Assembly (NCBI RefSeq): GCF_013314975.1
Contig: NZ_JABTYH010000008.1
Span: forward strand, 1 to 64,000
Source of the DNA: Pseudarthrobacter oxydans
GTDB taxonomy: Bacteria > Actinomycetota > Actinomycetes > Actinomycetales > Micrococcaceae
Reading direction: 5' to 3'
Length of the DNA: 64,000 nt
Below the pieces are notes generated by a model that saw nothing but the letters and a program-made list of their open reading frames with translations, was not told where the DNA came from and ran no database searches. Below, in pieces: positions 54,629 to 64,000 of this stretch. The translations under genes were made by a program, and so were the position numbers. The first letter of the stretch is position 1, and each line of letters opens with the position of its first letter.

Positions 54629-55057
54629 GTGTTTCTTGGCACTCACTCGCCGCGTCTGGATGAAAAGGGACGGATTATCCTCCCCGCCAAGTTCCGCGAG
54701 GAACTTGCCAGCGGGCTGGTGCTCACAAGGGGCCAGGAACGTTGCATCTACGTCTTCAGCGAGAAGGAATTTGCGCGGGTCCACGAGCAAATGCGGGAGG
54801 CGCCAATCTCCTCGAAACAGGCGCGGGACTACATCCGCGTCTTTCTCTCTGGAGCCTCGGACGAGGTACCTGACAAGCAGGGGCGCGTAACCATTCCACC
54901 GGCGCTCCGGGAGTACGCAGGCCTCGGCAGGGAGCTTGCCGTGATCGGCGCCGGTTCCCGCGCCGAGATTTGGGACGCCCAGGCCTGGACTGAATACCTC
55001 GCGGAGAAGGAGACGGCCTTCTCTGAAACTGATGACCCCATTCCGGGCATTCTCTGA
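54629..55057 (+). CDS. mraZ: Transcriptional regulator MraZ
   Basis: The protein has 142 residues with a GTG start giving [23 protein letters not shown]. Two AbrB-like halves each contain the DxKGR motif: [10 protein letters not shown] near residue 10 and [11 protein letters not shown] near 82. MraZ forms a ring and binds repeated boxes upstream of its own gene, and such boxes are present here. The first gene of the dcw cluster. Confidence 0.96.
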   Translation: MFLGTHSPRLDEKGRIILPAKFREELASGLVLTRGQERCIYVFSEKEFARVHEQMREAPISSKQARDYIRVFLSGASDEVPDKQGRVTIPPALREYAGLGRELAVIGAGSRAEIWDAQAWTEYLAEKETAFSETDDPIPGIL

Positions 55058-55218
55058 CCGGGGGCAGCAGGCAGTTTCTTGGATGAGATCTCCAGCCGCC
55101 CATCGGCTGGCCATCCTGGCTCACTTCCCCGGAGCCAGGCTGGCGGAAGATAGGCGCGGATGGGGATCTGATCCCAGAAGCACCAAAGGCAACACCCTAC
55201 GGCGAGAAAGGACGAGGC

Positions 55219-56211
55219 ATGAACGAACACCCGAAGCCCACGTCCGAACGCCATGTGCCGGTCCTTCGGGACCGGTGCATCAATTTGTTGGCACCTGGAT
55301 TCGAGGCCGCCAGGCTGCGCGGAGAAACCCCGGTGGCCGTTGACGCGACCCTGGGCATGGGCGGCCACTCCGAGGCCATGCTTCAGCGTTTTCCCGACGT
55401 ACACCTCATCGGCATCGACCGTGATGAAGAAGCCCTGGCCCTCGCCGGCGAGCGGCTGGCCCCGTTCGCCGCACGCACGGACCTGGTGCACGCCGTCTAT
55501 GACGAGATCCGGGACGTCCTGGCTGACCTCGGCGTTTCCGAGGTCCACGGGATCCTGATGGACCTCGGCGTCTCCTCGCTCCAGCTCGATGAACGCGAAC
55601 GCGGCTTCGCCTACTCCTTCGACGCCCCGCTGGACATGCGGATGGACACCAGCCGCGGCCAGACGGCGGCGGATGTTGTGAACAACTACTCCGAAGAGGA
55701 ACTCGTCAGGATCATCCGCAAGTGGGGCGAGGAAAAGTTCGCGGGCCGAATCGCGAACAGGATCGTTGCAGCGCGGGCCACCAAGCCCTTCGCAACAACC
55801 GGAGAACTTGTGGAACAGATCCGCTCGGTGGTGCCGGCATCCGCAGCGAAATCCGGCGGCCACCCTGCCAAGCGGACGTTCCAGGCTCTCCGGATCGAGG
55901 TCAACGAAGAACTCGACGTCCTGGAGCGTGCTGTTCCTGCTGCGGTCGACTCCCTGGCGATGGGCGGGCGGATTGTCGTCATGTCCTACCACTCCCTGGA
56001 GGACAAAATCGTCAAGAGCGTCCTGCAGGCACGTTCCAAATCCTCGGCTCCGCTCGGATTCCCGGTGGAGCTGGAAGAACACAAGGCCGAACTGAAAACC
56101 CTCACCAAGGGCACCGAGGTGCCCACCGCCGTCGAAATCGCCGAAAACCCGCGTGCTGCCTCTGCAAGACTGCGCGCGGCGGAACGAATCAGAGCCAGGA
56201 GAGCTGCATGA
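55219..56211 (+). CDS. rsmH: 16S rRNA (cytosine(1402)-N(4))-methyltransferase
   Basis: The protein has 330 residues (formerly MraW). SAM-binding motif [14 protein letters not shown] is near residue 41, [18 protein letters not shown] (in pieces) near 115, and [13 protein letters not shown] near 255. The start at 55219 gives [16 protein letters not shown]. The 161-base gap after mraZ shows no clear signal. It overlaps the next gene by 4 bases (ATGA). Confidence 0.96.
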   Translation: MNEHPKPTSERHVPVLRDRCINLLAPGFEAARLRGETPVAVDATLGMGGHSEAMLQRFPDVHLIGIDRDEEALALAGERLAPFAARTDLVHAVYDEIRDVLADLGVSEVHGILMDLGVSSLQLDERERGFAYSFDAPLDMRMDTSRGQTAADVVNNYSEEELVRIIRKWGEEKFAGRIANRIVAARATKPFATTGELVEQIRSVVPASAAKSGGHPAKRTFQALRIEVNEELDVLERAVPAAVDSLAMGGRIVVMSYHSLEDKIVKSVLQARSKSSAPLGFPVELEEHKAELKTLTKGTEVPTAVEIAENPRAASARLRAAERIRARRAA

Positions 56212-56954
56212 GCACCGCTGCCGTCAAGAACTTTCCCGCCGTTTCAGGCAGCTCGGCGGCCGGCAGGAATCTTCCCGCCCGCACTTCCGGTGACGGACGG
56301 AGGGCCCGCACTCCGCTGTCGGTGGTGCGCACCGTGCCCCGGAAGCGCCGGGCACCCTTCGTGGTGCTGTGCTTCGCCATGCTTGCCCTGGCACTGATTG
56401 CCGTGCTGGTGCTGAACATCTCGGTGTCCACCGCCCAATACCAGCTGGTGGAGCTTCGGGCCAAGCAGAGTACCTTGACCAAGCAGAACCAGGACCTCAC
56501 CCAGCAGGTACAGAATTTCGAGGCACCCCAGAACCTGGCTGCGAAGGCCACGGAACTGGGAATGGTTGCCTCCACTGTCAAAGGCCAGATCGATCTGTCC
56601 ACCCTGTCAGTCACCGGGAAGGCAACGCCCGCAGTCAAGGGCGGTGCTGCAGGGGCGGTGATCCCCGCGCCCGCCGTTGCCGGGCAGCTGATCGTCGTGC
56701 CGCCGGCAAGCAAGGGGGAACCGCTGGAAGGCCGCAAGCCGGCAGAAGCGGCTGCTCCCGCAGCCCAGGGAGCTGAAGCAGCGGATGCTGCTGCTGCGTC
56801 CCGAGCAGCAACACCGGGTGCTGCGGCCCCGGCAGCCGGTGATCCCGCTGCCGCTGCGGCTGCCGCGGCTGCTGCAGCAGCACCGGCCGCGGCCGCCGTT
56901 GAACTCCACGGGGGATCCGTCCCCGCGCCGGAACAAAAGGTGCCCGGACAGTAA
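56208..56954 (+). CDS. ftsL: FtsL-like division protein with Ala-rich tail
   Basis: The protein has 248 residues. A ~50-residue basic cytoplasmic N-terminus precedes one TM helix (about 51-70, [19 protein letters not shown]). A short coiled coil follows (about 78-108, [20 protein letters not shown] in pieces) with a LGMV motif. This is the FtsL/DivIC plan, in the standard place between rsmH and ftsI. The last ~110 residues are Ala/Pro-rich with an eleven-to-twelve Ala run (around 56851-56890) and look extracytoplasmic and disordered, making it about twice the usual FtsL length. Confidence 0.85.
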   Translation: MSTAAVKNFPAVSGSSAAGRNLPARTSGDGRRARTPLSVVRTVPRKRRAPFVVLCFAMLALALIAVLVLNISVSTAQYQLVELRAKQSTLTKQNQDLTQQVQNFEAPQNLAAKATELGMVASTVKGQIDLSTLSVTGKATPAVKGGAAGAVIPAPAVAGQLIVVPPASKGEPLEGRKPAEAAAPAAQGAEAADAAAASRAATPGAAAPAAGDPAAAAAAAAAAAAPAAAAVELHGGSVPAPEQKVPGQ

Positions 56955-57002
56955 TACGGCAGGTCTGGCAGGCAGCAGGGTCGAACAGCAAGGGATTTAA
57001 CG

Positions 57003-58799
57003 GTGGCGCAGAGGACCGGCAAGGCAAACAACAGCAGGGTTCCCAACGCCACCAAGCGCCTGCGCCTGGGCCTGGGCATCATGCTGACGCTCCTGCTGGT
57101 GGTGGGCGGCAAACTCTTCCTGGTCCAGGGGCTCGACGTGGGGGGAATGGCCGAGGCCGCGCTGAACAGCCGGATGAAGCAAACCGTCCTCCCGGCAGAA
57201 CGCGGAAGCATCCTGGACTCCAGGGGTACCGTGCTCGCCAACAGCGTGATCCGCTACAACGTGGTGGTGGACCAGCGGGTCAATACCAAAACGGAGACAT
57301 TCAAGCGCCTGGACGACGCCAAAGAGAAGCTGGTGGACGTCAGCCGGGAGCAGGGGCTGACGGAACTTGCGGCTGCCCTCGGCATGGAAAAGGATGCGAT
57401 CCGCGAGGCAGTCACCGGGCAGCAGCCCTATTACATTGTGGCCAAGGACGTGAAGCCGGACGTTGAGGACCGCATCTCGCAGCTCCAGATTCCCGGCATT
57501 GTGACCGAGGGCGTCAGCAAGCGTGTCTACCCGAATGGATCCGTTGCCGGCGGCATCATTGGTTTCCTCCAGGACGGCACCACCGGCCAGGCGGGGATCG
57601 AGCAGACCCAGGACGGCCTCCTGAAAGGTGCTGACGGCAAGAGGCTCTTCGAGATCGGTGCGGACGGCCTGCGCATCCCCGTCGGCGTGGATGAACTGAC
57701 TCCGCCGGAGGACGGCAAGGATGTCAAGCTCACGATCAACTCGGACCTTCAGTACTTCGCGCAGCAGGCCATCCAAAGCCAGACGGAGAAACTGAATGCC
57801 GAGTGGGGCTCCATCATTGTGATGGATGCCAAGACCGGTGACCTGGTGGCCATGGCGGACACCAATGCGCCGGACCCGAACGACCCCGGCAGGGTGGCCG
57901 CGAAGGACCGCGGTGTCCGCTCCGTCACCGCCGCCTACGAACCCGGCTCGGTGCAGAAGATGATGACCGTGGCCGCGCTGATCGAAGAAGGCAAGGCGGG
58001 CCCGCTCGATGAATTCACCCTGGACCCGACCTATACGGTGAACGGCCAAACCTTCAGCGACTCCTTTGCCCACGGCACGGAGGACCGGACGCTCGCCGGC
58101 ATCCTGGGCTACTCGATGAACACCGGAACCGTCATGGCCGGGCAGCGGCTGAGCAAGGAACAGCGCTACGACTGGCTGAAGAAGTTCGGCATCGGCGAAG
58201 CTCCGGACATTGGCCTGCCTGCCACGGCGTCCGGGATACTTACACCCTGGCAGCAGTGGGACGGCCGGCAGGAATTCACGGTCCTCTTCGGCCAGGGGGT
58301 CTCCCAGTCCACCCTGCAGACCGTGCGGGCGTTCCAGTCCATCGCCAACAACGGCGTGATGCTGCAGCCGCGCCTTATCGACTCTTATGTTGCCGCGGAT
58401 GGTACCGAGGAAAAGGTTGCGCCCGCGGAACCACGCCAGATCGTGTCGGAAAGCACCGCCCAGCAGGTGCAGGACATCCTGGAGAGTGCGGTTACCGAGG
58501 GCCAGATCAAGGACGCAGGCATCGACGGGTACCGGGTGGGGGCAAAAACCGGCACGTCCGAGTCCCCGTGCGACGACGGCAAGTCCGGCTTCTGCGGCTA
58601 CACGGCCTCGATCGTGGGCATGGCCCCCATGGATGATCCGCGGTTTATTGTTGAGGTGGTACTCCAGCGGCCCAAGGGCAGCATTTACGGGATTACCAAC
58701 GGGCCGGTCTTCCGGTCGGTCATGAGCCAGGCACTGCGGACCTACAACGTCCAGCCGTCCACGGGTGAACCGGCCAGGCTGCCCCAGTTCGCCAAGTAA
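57003..58799 (+). CDS. ftsI: Peptidoglycan transpeptidase FtsI (PBP3)
   Basis: The protein has 598 residues with a GTG start. A basic N-terminus and TM anchor (about 22-42) are followed by the PBP dimer domain (about 55-220). The transpeptidase domain carries the active-site tetrad SVQK in YEPGSVQKMM near 318, SMN in GYSMNTGT near 372, and KTG in GAKTGTSES near 515. It cross-links septal wall with FtsW. No C-terminal PASTA domain is present. Confidence 0.95.
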   Translation: MAQRTGKANNSRVPNATKRLRLGLGIMLTLLLVVGGKLFLVQGLDVGGMAEAALNSRMKQTVLPAERGSILDSRGTVLANSVIRYNVVVDQRVNTKTETFKRLDDAKEKLVDVSREQGLTELAAALGMEKDAIREAVTGQQPYYIVAKDVKPDVEDRISQLQIPGIVTEGVSKRVYPNGSVAGGIIGFLQDGTTGQAGIEQTQDGLLKGADGKRLFEIGADGLRIPVGVDELTPPEDGKDVKLTINSDLQYFAQQAIQSQTEKLNAEWGSIIVMDAKTGDLVAMADTNAPDPNDPGRVAAKDRGVRSVTAAYEPGSVQKMMTVAALIEEGKAGPLDEFTLDPTYTVNGQTFSDSFAHGTEDRTLAGILGYSMNTGTVMAGQRLSKEQRYDWLKKFGIGEAPDIGLPATASGILTPWQQWDGRQEFTVLFGQGVSQSTLQTVRAFQSIANNGVMLQPRLIDSYVAADGTEEKVAPAEPRQIVSESTAQQVQDILESAVTEGQIKDAGIDGYRVGAKTGTSESPCDDGKSGFCGYTASIVGMAPMDDPRFIVEVVLQRPKGSIYGITNGPVFRSVMSQALRTYNVQPSTGEPARLPQFAK

Positions 58800-58882
58800 T
58801 ACCCCGGCAGCAGCCGCAGCAGCCCCCGGCTGCCCCGGCTGATCCACGCCGGGCACGGTCCACTAGCACCATCGGAGATCCC

Positions 58883-60544
58883 TTGTCAGAGTTCAACGCG
58901 TCCGGTCAACGCCCAGCCCCGCAGGAAGCGGCTCCCCAGGGAGCTGCCCCGCACGGAACGGGCGGCCAGGCACGCTTCCGCCCCTCGGCTGTGGAGGCGG
59001 TCCGGCTGGAAAGCATTGGTGACGCGGTCGGCGTCGTCATTCCGGGAGCCTCGGCGGATGTGGCGGTGACCGGCATCTCCCTGAACTCCCGCACAGTGGA
59101 ACCTGGTGACCTGTACGTGGCCCTGCCCGGTGCCGTCCGGCACGGCGCAGACTTCGCCGCCCAGGCCATTGAAGCGGGAGCCGCGGCTGTCCTGACGGAC
59201 GACGCCGGTGCGCGCCTCCTGGCCCTGTCCTCCGACACGTCGGTACCTGTGCTGGTGGTTGATGCCCCGCGGAACGTAGTGGGCCCGCTGTCCGCGATGA
59301 TCTACCGCAGCGGACAGGACACTGCCCCGCAGTTGTTCGGTGTGACGGGCACCAACGGCAAGACCACCACCACGTATTTCATCACCTCGCTGCTGCGCTC
59401 CCTTGGCAAAAGGACCGGGCTGATCGGGACCATAGAGATCCTGGCAGGCGGGGACCCCATTCCCAGCCTGCTCACCACGCCGGAATCCCCGGAGGTCCAC
59501 GGGCTCCTGGCGCTCATGCGTGAAAAAGAACTCGACGCCGCCGCCATGGAGGTCTCCTCCCACGCCATCTCCTACCAGCGGGTGGACGGAGTGCTGTTCG
59601 ACGTAGCCGGCTTCACCAACCTCACCCAGGACCACCTGGACCTGCACCACACCATGGACGACTACTTCGCCACCAAGGCAGAGCTTTTCACGCCTGCCCG
59701 TGCGCGGAAGGCCGTGGTGACGGTCGACGACGAATGGGGCCGCCGCCTTGCCGGCAGCGCCGGGGTGCCGGTCACCACCCTCAGCACCTCAAGGGCGAAC
59801 CCCGCGGACTGGACCGTGACGGAAACCGTGCCCCGCGGGCTGGGCACCGAGTTCACGCTCAGCGGGCCCGGCGGCACCGTCCTTGCGGTCCACACGGGTC
59901 TTCCCGGCAGCTTCAACGTAGCGAACGCAGCCCTGGCCGTGGTGATGGTGCTCGCCGGCGGCGTGGACGCCGCAACGCTGCAGGCTGCACTCGACGCAGG
60001 CGACCCCTTTACGGTGGCCGTGCCGGGACGGATGCAGCTGGTCTGCGAGCAGCCCGCCGCCGTCGTGGATTTCGCCCACAACACCGACGCGCTGGCCCGG
60101 GCCCTGGAAGCTGTCCGGTCACCGGAACCGGACTCCCGCCTGATCGTTGTGTTCGGTGCGACGGGCCAGCGTGACCAGGGCAAACGGCCGGCCATGGGCG
60201 CCATCGCTGCGCGGCTGGCGGATACCGTGATCATCACCGACGACGACCCCCACGACGAGGACGCGGCCGCCATCCGCGCCGATGTCCTTGCAGGGGCACG
60301 GGAGGCCCAGGAGCGGGAAAAGCTGCCCTGTACCGTGCTTGAGGTCTTCCCCCGCGACGCGGCCATCCAGCGCGCCGTGGAACTCGCGCGGCCGCACGAC
60401 ACCATCCTGGTGGCAGGCCGCGGCCACGAGGTGTGGCAGGAAGTGAAGGGCGTCAACCTTGCGCTCGACGACAGGGTGGAGCTGCGCAGCGCCTTGACAG
60501 CCAGGGGATTCAACGTTCTCCAAGACGACCGGATAGAGTCCTAG
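58883..60544 (+). CDS. murE: UDP-MurNAc-tripeptide synthetase MurE, non-DAP type
   Basis: The protein has 553 residues with a TTG start preceded by GGAG (spacing about 5). P-loop [14 protein letters not shown] lies near residue 155. The third-residue specificity loop, DNPR in meso-DAP enzymes, reads DDPH here (60242-60253, residues 454-457). That argues against DAP and fits the L-lysine wall known for Arthrobacter relatives. It adds the third amino acid to UDP-MurNAc-L-Ala-D-Glu. The Ala/Pro-rich first ~35 residues are not conserved. Confidence 0.93.
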   Translation: MSEFNASGQRPAPQEAAPQGAAPHGTGGQARFRPSAVEAVRLESIGDAVGVVIPGASADVAVTGISLNSRTVEPGDLYVALPGAVRHGADFAAQAIEAGAAAVLTDDAGARLLALSSDTSVPVLVVDAPRNVVGPLSAMIYRSGQDTAPQLFGVTGTNGKTTTTYFITSLLRSLGKRTGLIGTIEILAGGDPIPSLLTTPESPEVHGLLALMREKELDAAAMEVSSHAISYQRVDGVLFDVAGFTNLTQDHLDLHHTMDDYFATKAELFTPARARKAVVTVDDEWGRRLAGSAGVPVTTLSTSRANPADWTVTETVPRGLGTEFTLSGPGGTVLAVHTGLPGSFNVANAALAVVMVLAGGVDAATLQAALDAGDPFTVAVPGRMQLVCEQPAAVVDFAHNTDALARALEAVRSPEPDSRLIVVFGATGQRDQGKRPAMGAIAARLADTVIITDDDPHDEDAAAIRADVLAGAREAQEREKLPCTVLEVFPRDAAIQRAVELARPHDTILVAGRGHEVWQEVKGVNLALDDRVELRSALTARGFNVLQDDRIES

Positions 60545-60550
60545 ACCGAG

Positions 60551-62017
60551 ATGATTGCATTTACTGCGGCGGAAATCGCCGATATCACCAAGGGGCGCCT
60601 GGACGCCGATCCTGGAATCACGCCTCTTTCGGTGGTCACGGATTCCCGCGAGGCCGCACCCGGGTCGCTCTACGTAGCGAAACCGGGGGAGTACGCTGAC
60701 GGCCACGACTTCATAGCGGCCGCTTTCGCCGCCGGCGCCACCCTCGCGCTCGTGGAACGCCCCGTAGCCGGCCCCGACGGTGCTGCCTACCCTTCCATCG
60801 TTGTCCCTGATGCCGTGCTCGCCATGGGCGCACTCGCTGCGGAGGCCGTCCGCAGGATCCGCGCCGCACGGGCTGCGGCAAACGGGGAACTGACGGTCAT
60901 CGGCATCACCGGCTCGGCTGGGAAGACCACCACCAAGGACCTGATCGCGGGCATCCTCTCGCTGCACGGCAACACCGTGGCGCCGAGGGGTTCCTACAAC
61001 GGCGAGATCGGAGTGCCCCTCACGGTGTTCACCGCCGGAACGGACACCCGGTACCTGGTCATCGAGATGGGCGCCACAGGCGTTGGCCACATCAGCTACC
61101 TCGCAGACATGGTCAAGCCGGACATCGGCGTGGTACTTGGGGTTGGAACCGCACACGCCGGTGAATTCGGGGGAGTGGACAACATCGCCCTGGCCAAGGG
61201 CGAACTGGTGGAAGCCCTTGCAGCCTCCGGAACCGCCGTCATCAACCTCGACGACGACCGGGTGTCGGCCATGCGCGCACGCACCTCAGCGTCCGTCGTC
61301 GGATTCTCCGCCGAAGGGCGGACCGACGCCGCAGTGCAGGCACTCAATGCTGACACCAACACTGACGGCAACCCGGAATTCGACCTCCTCCTCCCCGGCG
61401 AGGACACGCCGCACCATGTCAAAAGCCGGCTGATCGGCGCCCACCACACCGGCAACCTGCTGGCGGCGGCAGCGGCCGCCCGGGCTGCGGGAATCGCCGG
61501 CGCAGACATTGCCGCGGCCCTCAGCAGCCAGGCGGCTGCCAGCCGGTGGCGCATGGAGCGCACCGAACGGGCTGACGGCGTGACCATCATCAACGACGCC
61601 TACAACGCCAACCCCGAATCCATGCGGGCCGCGCTGCGCACCCTCGCCGACCTGGGGCAGGGCAGGCGCACCTGGGCAGTCTTGGGCGCCATGCTGGAGC
61701 TCGGCGAGGATTCCATCCGCGAGCACACAGCCGTGGGCACCCAGGTGGTGCGGCTCAATATTTCCCGGCTGGTGGTGGTGGGCAGGGAAGCCCGCGCGCT
61801 CTACGTATCCGCAGTCCAGGAGGGCTCCTGGGGGGACGAATGCGTCTTCGCCGAGACCGCCGAGGAAGCCTACGAACTGCTCAACGCCGAACTCGAACCC
61901 GGCGACCTGGTGCTCTTCAAATCGTCCAACAGTGTTGGACTTCGCCACTTGGGCGATCGGATAGCATTACCCGGACAAACCCCGCAACCCGCCGATGGAA
62001 GGAGCACTCTGCTGTGA
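60551..62017 (+). CDS. murF: UDP-MurNAc-tripeptide--D-Ala-D-Ala ligase
   Basis: The protein has 488 residues. The N-terminal domain begins [15 protein letters not shown], the P-loop [14 protein letters not shown] is near residue 119, ETGxxxxGH-type [12 protein letters not shown] near 177, and the C-terminal domain has [15 protein letters not shown] near 355. It adds D-Ala-D-Ala to finish the UDP-MurNAc-pentapeptide. It overlaps mraY by 4 bases (GTGA). Confidence 0.96.
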   Translation: MIAFTAAEIADITKGRLDADPGITPLSVVTDSREAAPGSLYVAKPGEYADGHDFIAAAFAAGATLALVERPVAGPDGAAYPSIVVPDAVLAMGALAAEAVRRIRAARAAANGELTVIGITGSAGKTTTKDLIAGILSLHGNTVAPRGSYNGEIGVPLTVFTAGTDTRYLVIEMGATGVGHISYLADMVKPDIGVVLGVGTAHAGEFGGVDNIALAKGELVEALAASGTAVINLDDDRVSAMRARTSASVVGFSAEGRTDAAVQALNADTNTDGNPEFDLLLPGEDTPHHVKSRLIGAHHTGNLLAAAAAARAAGIAGADIAAALSSQAAASRWRMERTERADGVTIINDAYNANPESMRAALRTLADLGQGRRTWAVLGAMLELGEDSIREHTAVGTQVVRLNISRLVVVGREARALYVSAVQEGSWGDECVFAETAEEAYELLNAELEPGDLVLFKSSNSVGLRHLGDRIALPGQTPQPADGRSTLL

Positions 62018-63123
62018 TTGCACTTTTGATCGGCGCCGGGCTGGCCCTGTTGTTCGCGCTGGTGGGCACGCCGCTCTTCATCCGGCTCCTCGTGCGCCGG
62101 GGCTACGGGCAGTTCATCCGCGACGACGGGCCCACGTCCCACCACACCAAACGCGGAACGCCCACCATGGGCGGGACCGTGGTGGTGGCTGCCGTCCTGC
62201 TGAGCTACGGCCTGACCCACCTCATCATGCTGATGGTGAACCCGGCCTCCCCGGGCCCCTCCGCGTCCGCCCTCATCCTGCTCTTCCTGATGGTGGGCAT
62301 GGGGCTTGTGGGTTTCCTGGACGACTTCATCAAGATTTCGCGGCAGCGCAGCCTGGGGCTCGACGCCAAGGCCAAGCTGATCCTGCAGGCCGCCGTCGGC
62401 ATCATCTTCGCCGTCCTGGCCCTGAACTTCCCCGACGAGGACGGCCTCACGCCGGCCTCCACCAAGATTTCCCTGGTGCGCGACCTGCCGTGGCTGGACC
62501 TTGCCTTCGGCGGGACTGTGCTGGGGGCGATCCTCTTCGTTGTCTGGTCCAACCTGATCGTTACCGCTGCAACCAACGGCGTGAACCTCACCGACGGCCT
62601 CGACGGGCTGGCTGCAGGGGCCTCGGTCATGGTGTTCGGCGCCTACACGCTCATGGGCATCTGGCAGAGCAACCAGGCCTGCGGCTCGCCCCGGGAAGCG
62701 GGCAGCGGCTGCTACTCGGTCCGGGACCCCCTGGACCTCGCCCTGCTGGCAGCGATCATGAGCGCGGCCCTGGTGGGCTTCCTCTGGTGGAACACCTCGC
62801 CGGCCAAGATCTTCATGGGCGACACCGGCTCGCTGGCCATCGGCGGCGCCATCGCGGGATTCGCCATCCTGTCCAGGACCGAGCTGCTGCTGGGCATCAT
62901 CGGCGGGCTGTTCGTCCTGATCACGCTGTCCGTCATCATCCAGGTGGGCTACTTCAAGGCCACCGGAGGCAAACGCGTTTTCAAAATGGCGCCTTTGCAG
63001 CACCACTTCGAACTGCAGGGGTGGGCCGAGGTGACCGTGGTGGTCCGGTTCTGGATCCTCGGCGGACTGTTCGTCGCCGTGGGCCTGGGAATCTTCTACG
63101 CTGAATGGGTCGTGCTGCTGTGA
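62014..63123 (+). CDS. mraY: Phospho-MurNAc-pentapeptide translocase
   Basis: The protein has 369 residues with a GTG start after AAGGAG. It is an integral membrane protein with about ten helices that makes lipid I from UDP-MurNAc-pentapeptide and undecaprenyl phosphate. Signature sites are [11 protein letters not shown] near residue 105, [12 protein letters not shown] near 190, and HHFELQGW near 330. It overlaps murD by 4 bases or more. Confidence 0.96.
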   Translation: MIALLIGAGLALLFALVGTPLFIRLLVRRGYGQFIRDDGPTSHHTKRGTPTMGGTVVVAAVLLSYGLTHLIMLMVNPASPGPSASALILLFLMVGMGLVGFLDDFIKISRQRSLGLDAKAKLILQAAVGIIFAVLALNFPDEDGLTPASTKISLVRDLPWLDLAFGGTVLGAILFVVWSNLIVTAATNGVNLTDGLDGLAAGASVMVFGAYTLMGIWQSNQACGSPREAGSGCYSVRDPLDLALLAAIMSAALVGFLWWNTSPAKIFMGDTGSLAIGGAIAGFAILSRTELLLGIIGGLFVLITLSVIIQVGYFKATGGKRVFKMAPLQHHFELQGWAEVTVVVRFWILGGLFVAVGLGIFYAEWVVLL

Positions 63124-64000
63124 CCGTTTCCCCACGCCTCCAAACCCTCGTGAGCTGGGACTCCGACTGGTCCGGACTCCGGGTGGTCGTTACCGGCATT
63201 GGGGTCTCCGGGTTCGCCGCAGCGGACACGCTGATTGAACTCGGCGCCCGTGTGGTGGTGGTGGATGCCGCCACCAGCGACAAGGCGAAAGCCCATGCCG
63301 ACACCCTGAAAATTGTTGGCGCTGCGGATGTCCTCCTCGGAGAGGACGCAGTCACCCGTATCCCCAGGATCGACGGCGGGCTGCCGGAGCTGATTGTCAC
63401 GTCCCCTGGCTGGCGTCCGGACCAGGCCCTGCTGGCCGCAGCCGCACGGGCCCACATCCCGGTATGGGGAGACGTTGAACTGGCTTGGCGCGTGCGCGTG
63501 CGGGAAGGCCGCAAGACCGCGGACTGGCTTGCCATTACGGGAACCAACGGAAAGACCACCACGGTAGGGCTCACCGAATCAATGCTGCGCGCGGGCGGGC
63601 TGAAAGCCATTGCCGTGGGCAACGTTGGCACGCCCATCCTGGATGCGCTCCGGGATCCGGTGGAATACGACGTCCTGGCTGTGGAGCTTTCGAGTTTCCA
63701 GCTGCACTGGTCCGAGTCGATCTCGCCGGTAGCCAGCGTCTGCCTGAACGTTGCCGAGGACCACGTTGACTGGCACGGATCCTACGATTCGTACCTGGCG
63801 GACAAGGCCAAGGTCTACGAACGCACCCAGAAGGCCTGCCTCTACAACGCGGAGCAGATCGAAACAGAGCGCATGGTGGAAAACGCCGACGTGGTGGAAG
63901 GATGCCGCGCCGTTGGTTTCACCACCGTCACCCCTGCCGTCAGCATGCTCGGAGTTGTGGAAGGGCTCCTGGTGGACCGGGCGTTCATCGAAGAGCGCCG
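63120..64000 (+). CDS. murD: UDP-MurNAc-L-alanine--D-glutamate ligase, cut by window end
   Basis: About 293 residues are present; the 3' end lies beyond 64000. The GTG at 63120 overlaps the mraY stop (GTGA); an ATG at 63105 in the same frame is an alternative. N-terminal Rossmann part [17 protein letters not shown] is near residue 22, the P-loop [13 protein letters not shown] near 140, and [14 protein letters not shown] [11 protein letters not shown] near 185. It adds D-Glu to UDP-MurNAc-L-Ala. Confidence 0.93.
   Translation, partial: MTVSPRLQTLVSWDSDWSGLRVVVTGIGVSGFAAADTLIELGARVVVVDAATSDKAKAHADTLKIVGAADVLLGEDAVTRIPRIDGGLPELIVTSPGWRPDQALLAAAARAHIPVWGDVELAWRVRVREGRKTADWLAITGTNGKTTTVGLTESMLRAGGLKAIAVGNVGTPILDALRDPVEYDVLAVELSSFQLHWSESISPVASVCLNVAEDHVDWHGSYDSYLADKAKVYERTQKACLYNAEQIETERMVENADVVEGCRAVGFTTVTPAVSMLGVVEGLLVDRAFIEER

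Overview
The window is GC-rich chromosomal DNA of a high-GC Gram-positive bacterium. Gene content, gene order and MurE features point to the Micrococcaceae, most likely Arthrobacter or Pseudarthrobacter; this is inferred without a database search. Nearly all of it is core genome. I see no transposase, phage gene, CRISPR array, toxin-antitoxin pair or recognisable defence or secondary-metabolite system, so I cannot point to a clearly new system. The most interesting material is regulatory (operator-like palindromes and promoters), together with a few fusions, duplications and a metabolic block set inside a housekeeping cluster.

Layout. 1-10.9 kb: a disordered RGG-like/TPR protein, HAD phosphatase, small protein, tlyA, nadK, recN, pyrG, a Nudix ADP-ribose pyrophosphatase, xerD and a second, MTH1-like Nudix enzyme. 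From memory this follows the M. tuberculosis order Rv1691-Rv1701. 11.0-21.3 kb: a catabolic block with gntR-prpD-prpB-prpC on the minus strand, divergent prpE (2-methylcitrate cycle for propionate), then a dctR/dctS two-component system divergent from the C4-dicarboxylate carrier dctA. 21.5-29.3 kb: the housekeeping series resumes with parA, scpA, scpB, rluB, tyrA, cmk, plsC-like and der (compare Rv1708-Rv1713), then tRNA-Pro(GGG).

29.7-34.7 kb: an Fpg/Nei glycosylase, then gcvH-garA-ftsR-BFN-merR, which matches Rv1826-Rv1830, and an orphan ParA-type ATPase. 35-38.4 kb: pyruvate carboxylase. 38.6-53.6 kb: long-chain acyl-CoA ligase, ROK glucokinase, a membrane protein with two tandem paralogous alpha/beta hydrolases, plsC, class II DAHP synthase, a PASTA Ser/Thr kinase (PknL type), a LysM/SLT murein hydrolase, an Rv2175c-like DNA-binding protein, a polyprenyl diphosphate synthase, a lipoprotein and DNA polymerase IV. 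53.9-64 kb: a DUF3040 protein and then the dcw cluster mraZ-rsmH-ftsL-ftsI-murE-murF-mraY-murD, cut by the window end.

How it fits together. The right half is dominated by envelope growth and its control: the dcw cluster, a PASTA kinase, a LysM hydrolase behind MtrA-like repeats, phospholipid acyltransferases and an isoprenoid synthase. The left half joins chromosome maintenance (xerD, parA, scpAB, recN) with nucleotide and RNA functions. The inserted prp/dct block and pyc form a carbon-entry theme: propionate via methylcitrate to succinate and pyruvate, dicarboxylate uptake, and anaplerosis. CRP/GlxR-like sites lie in front of both dctA and pyc.
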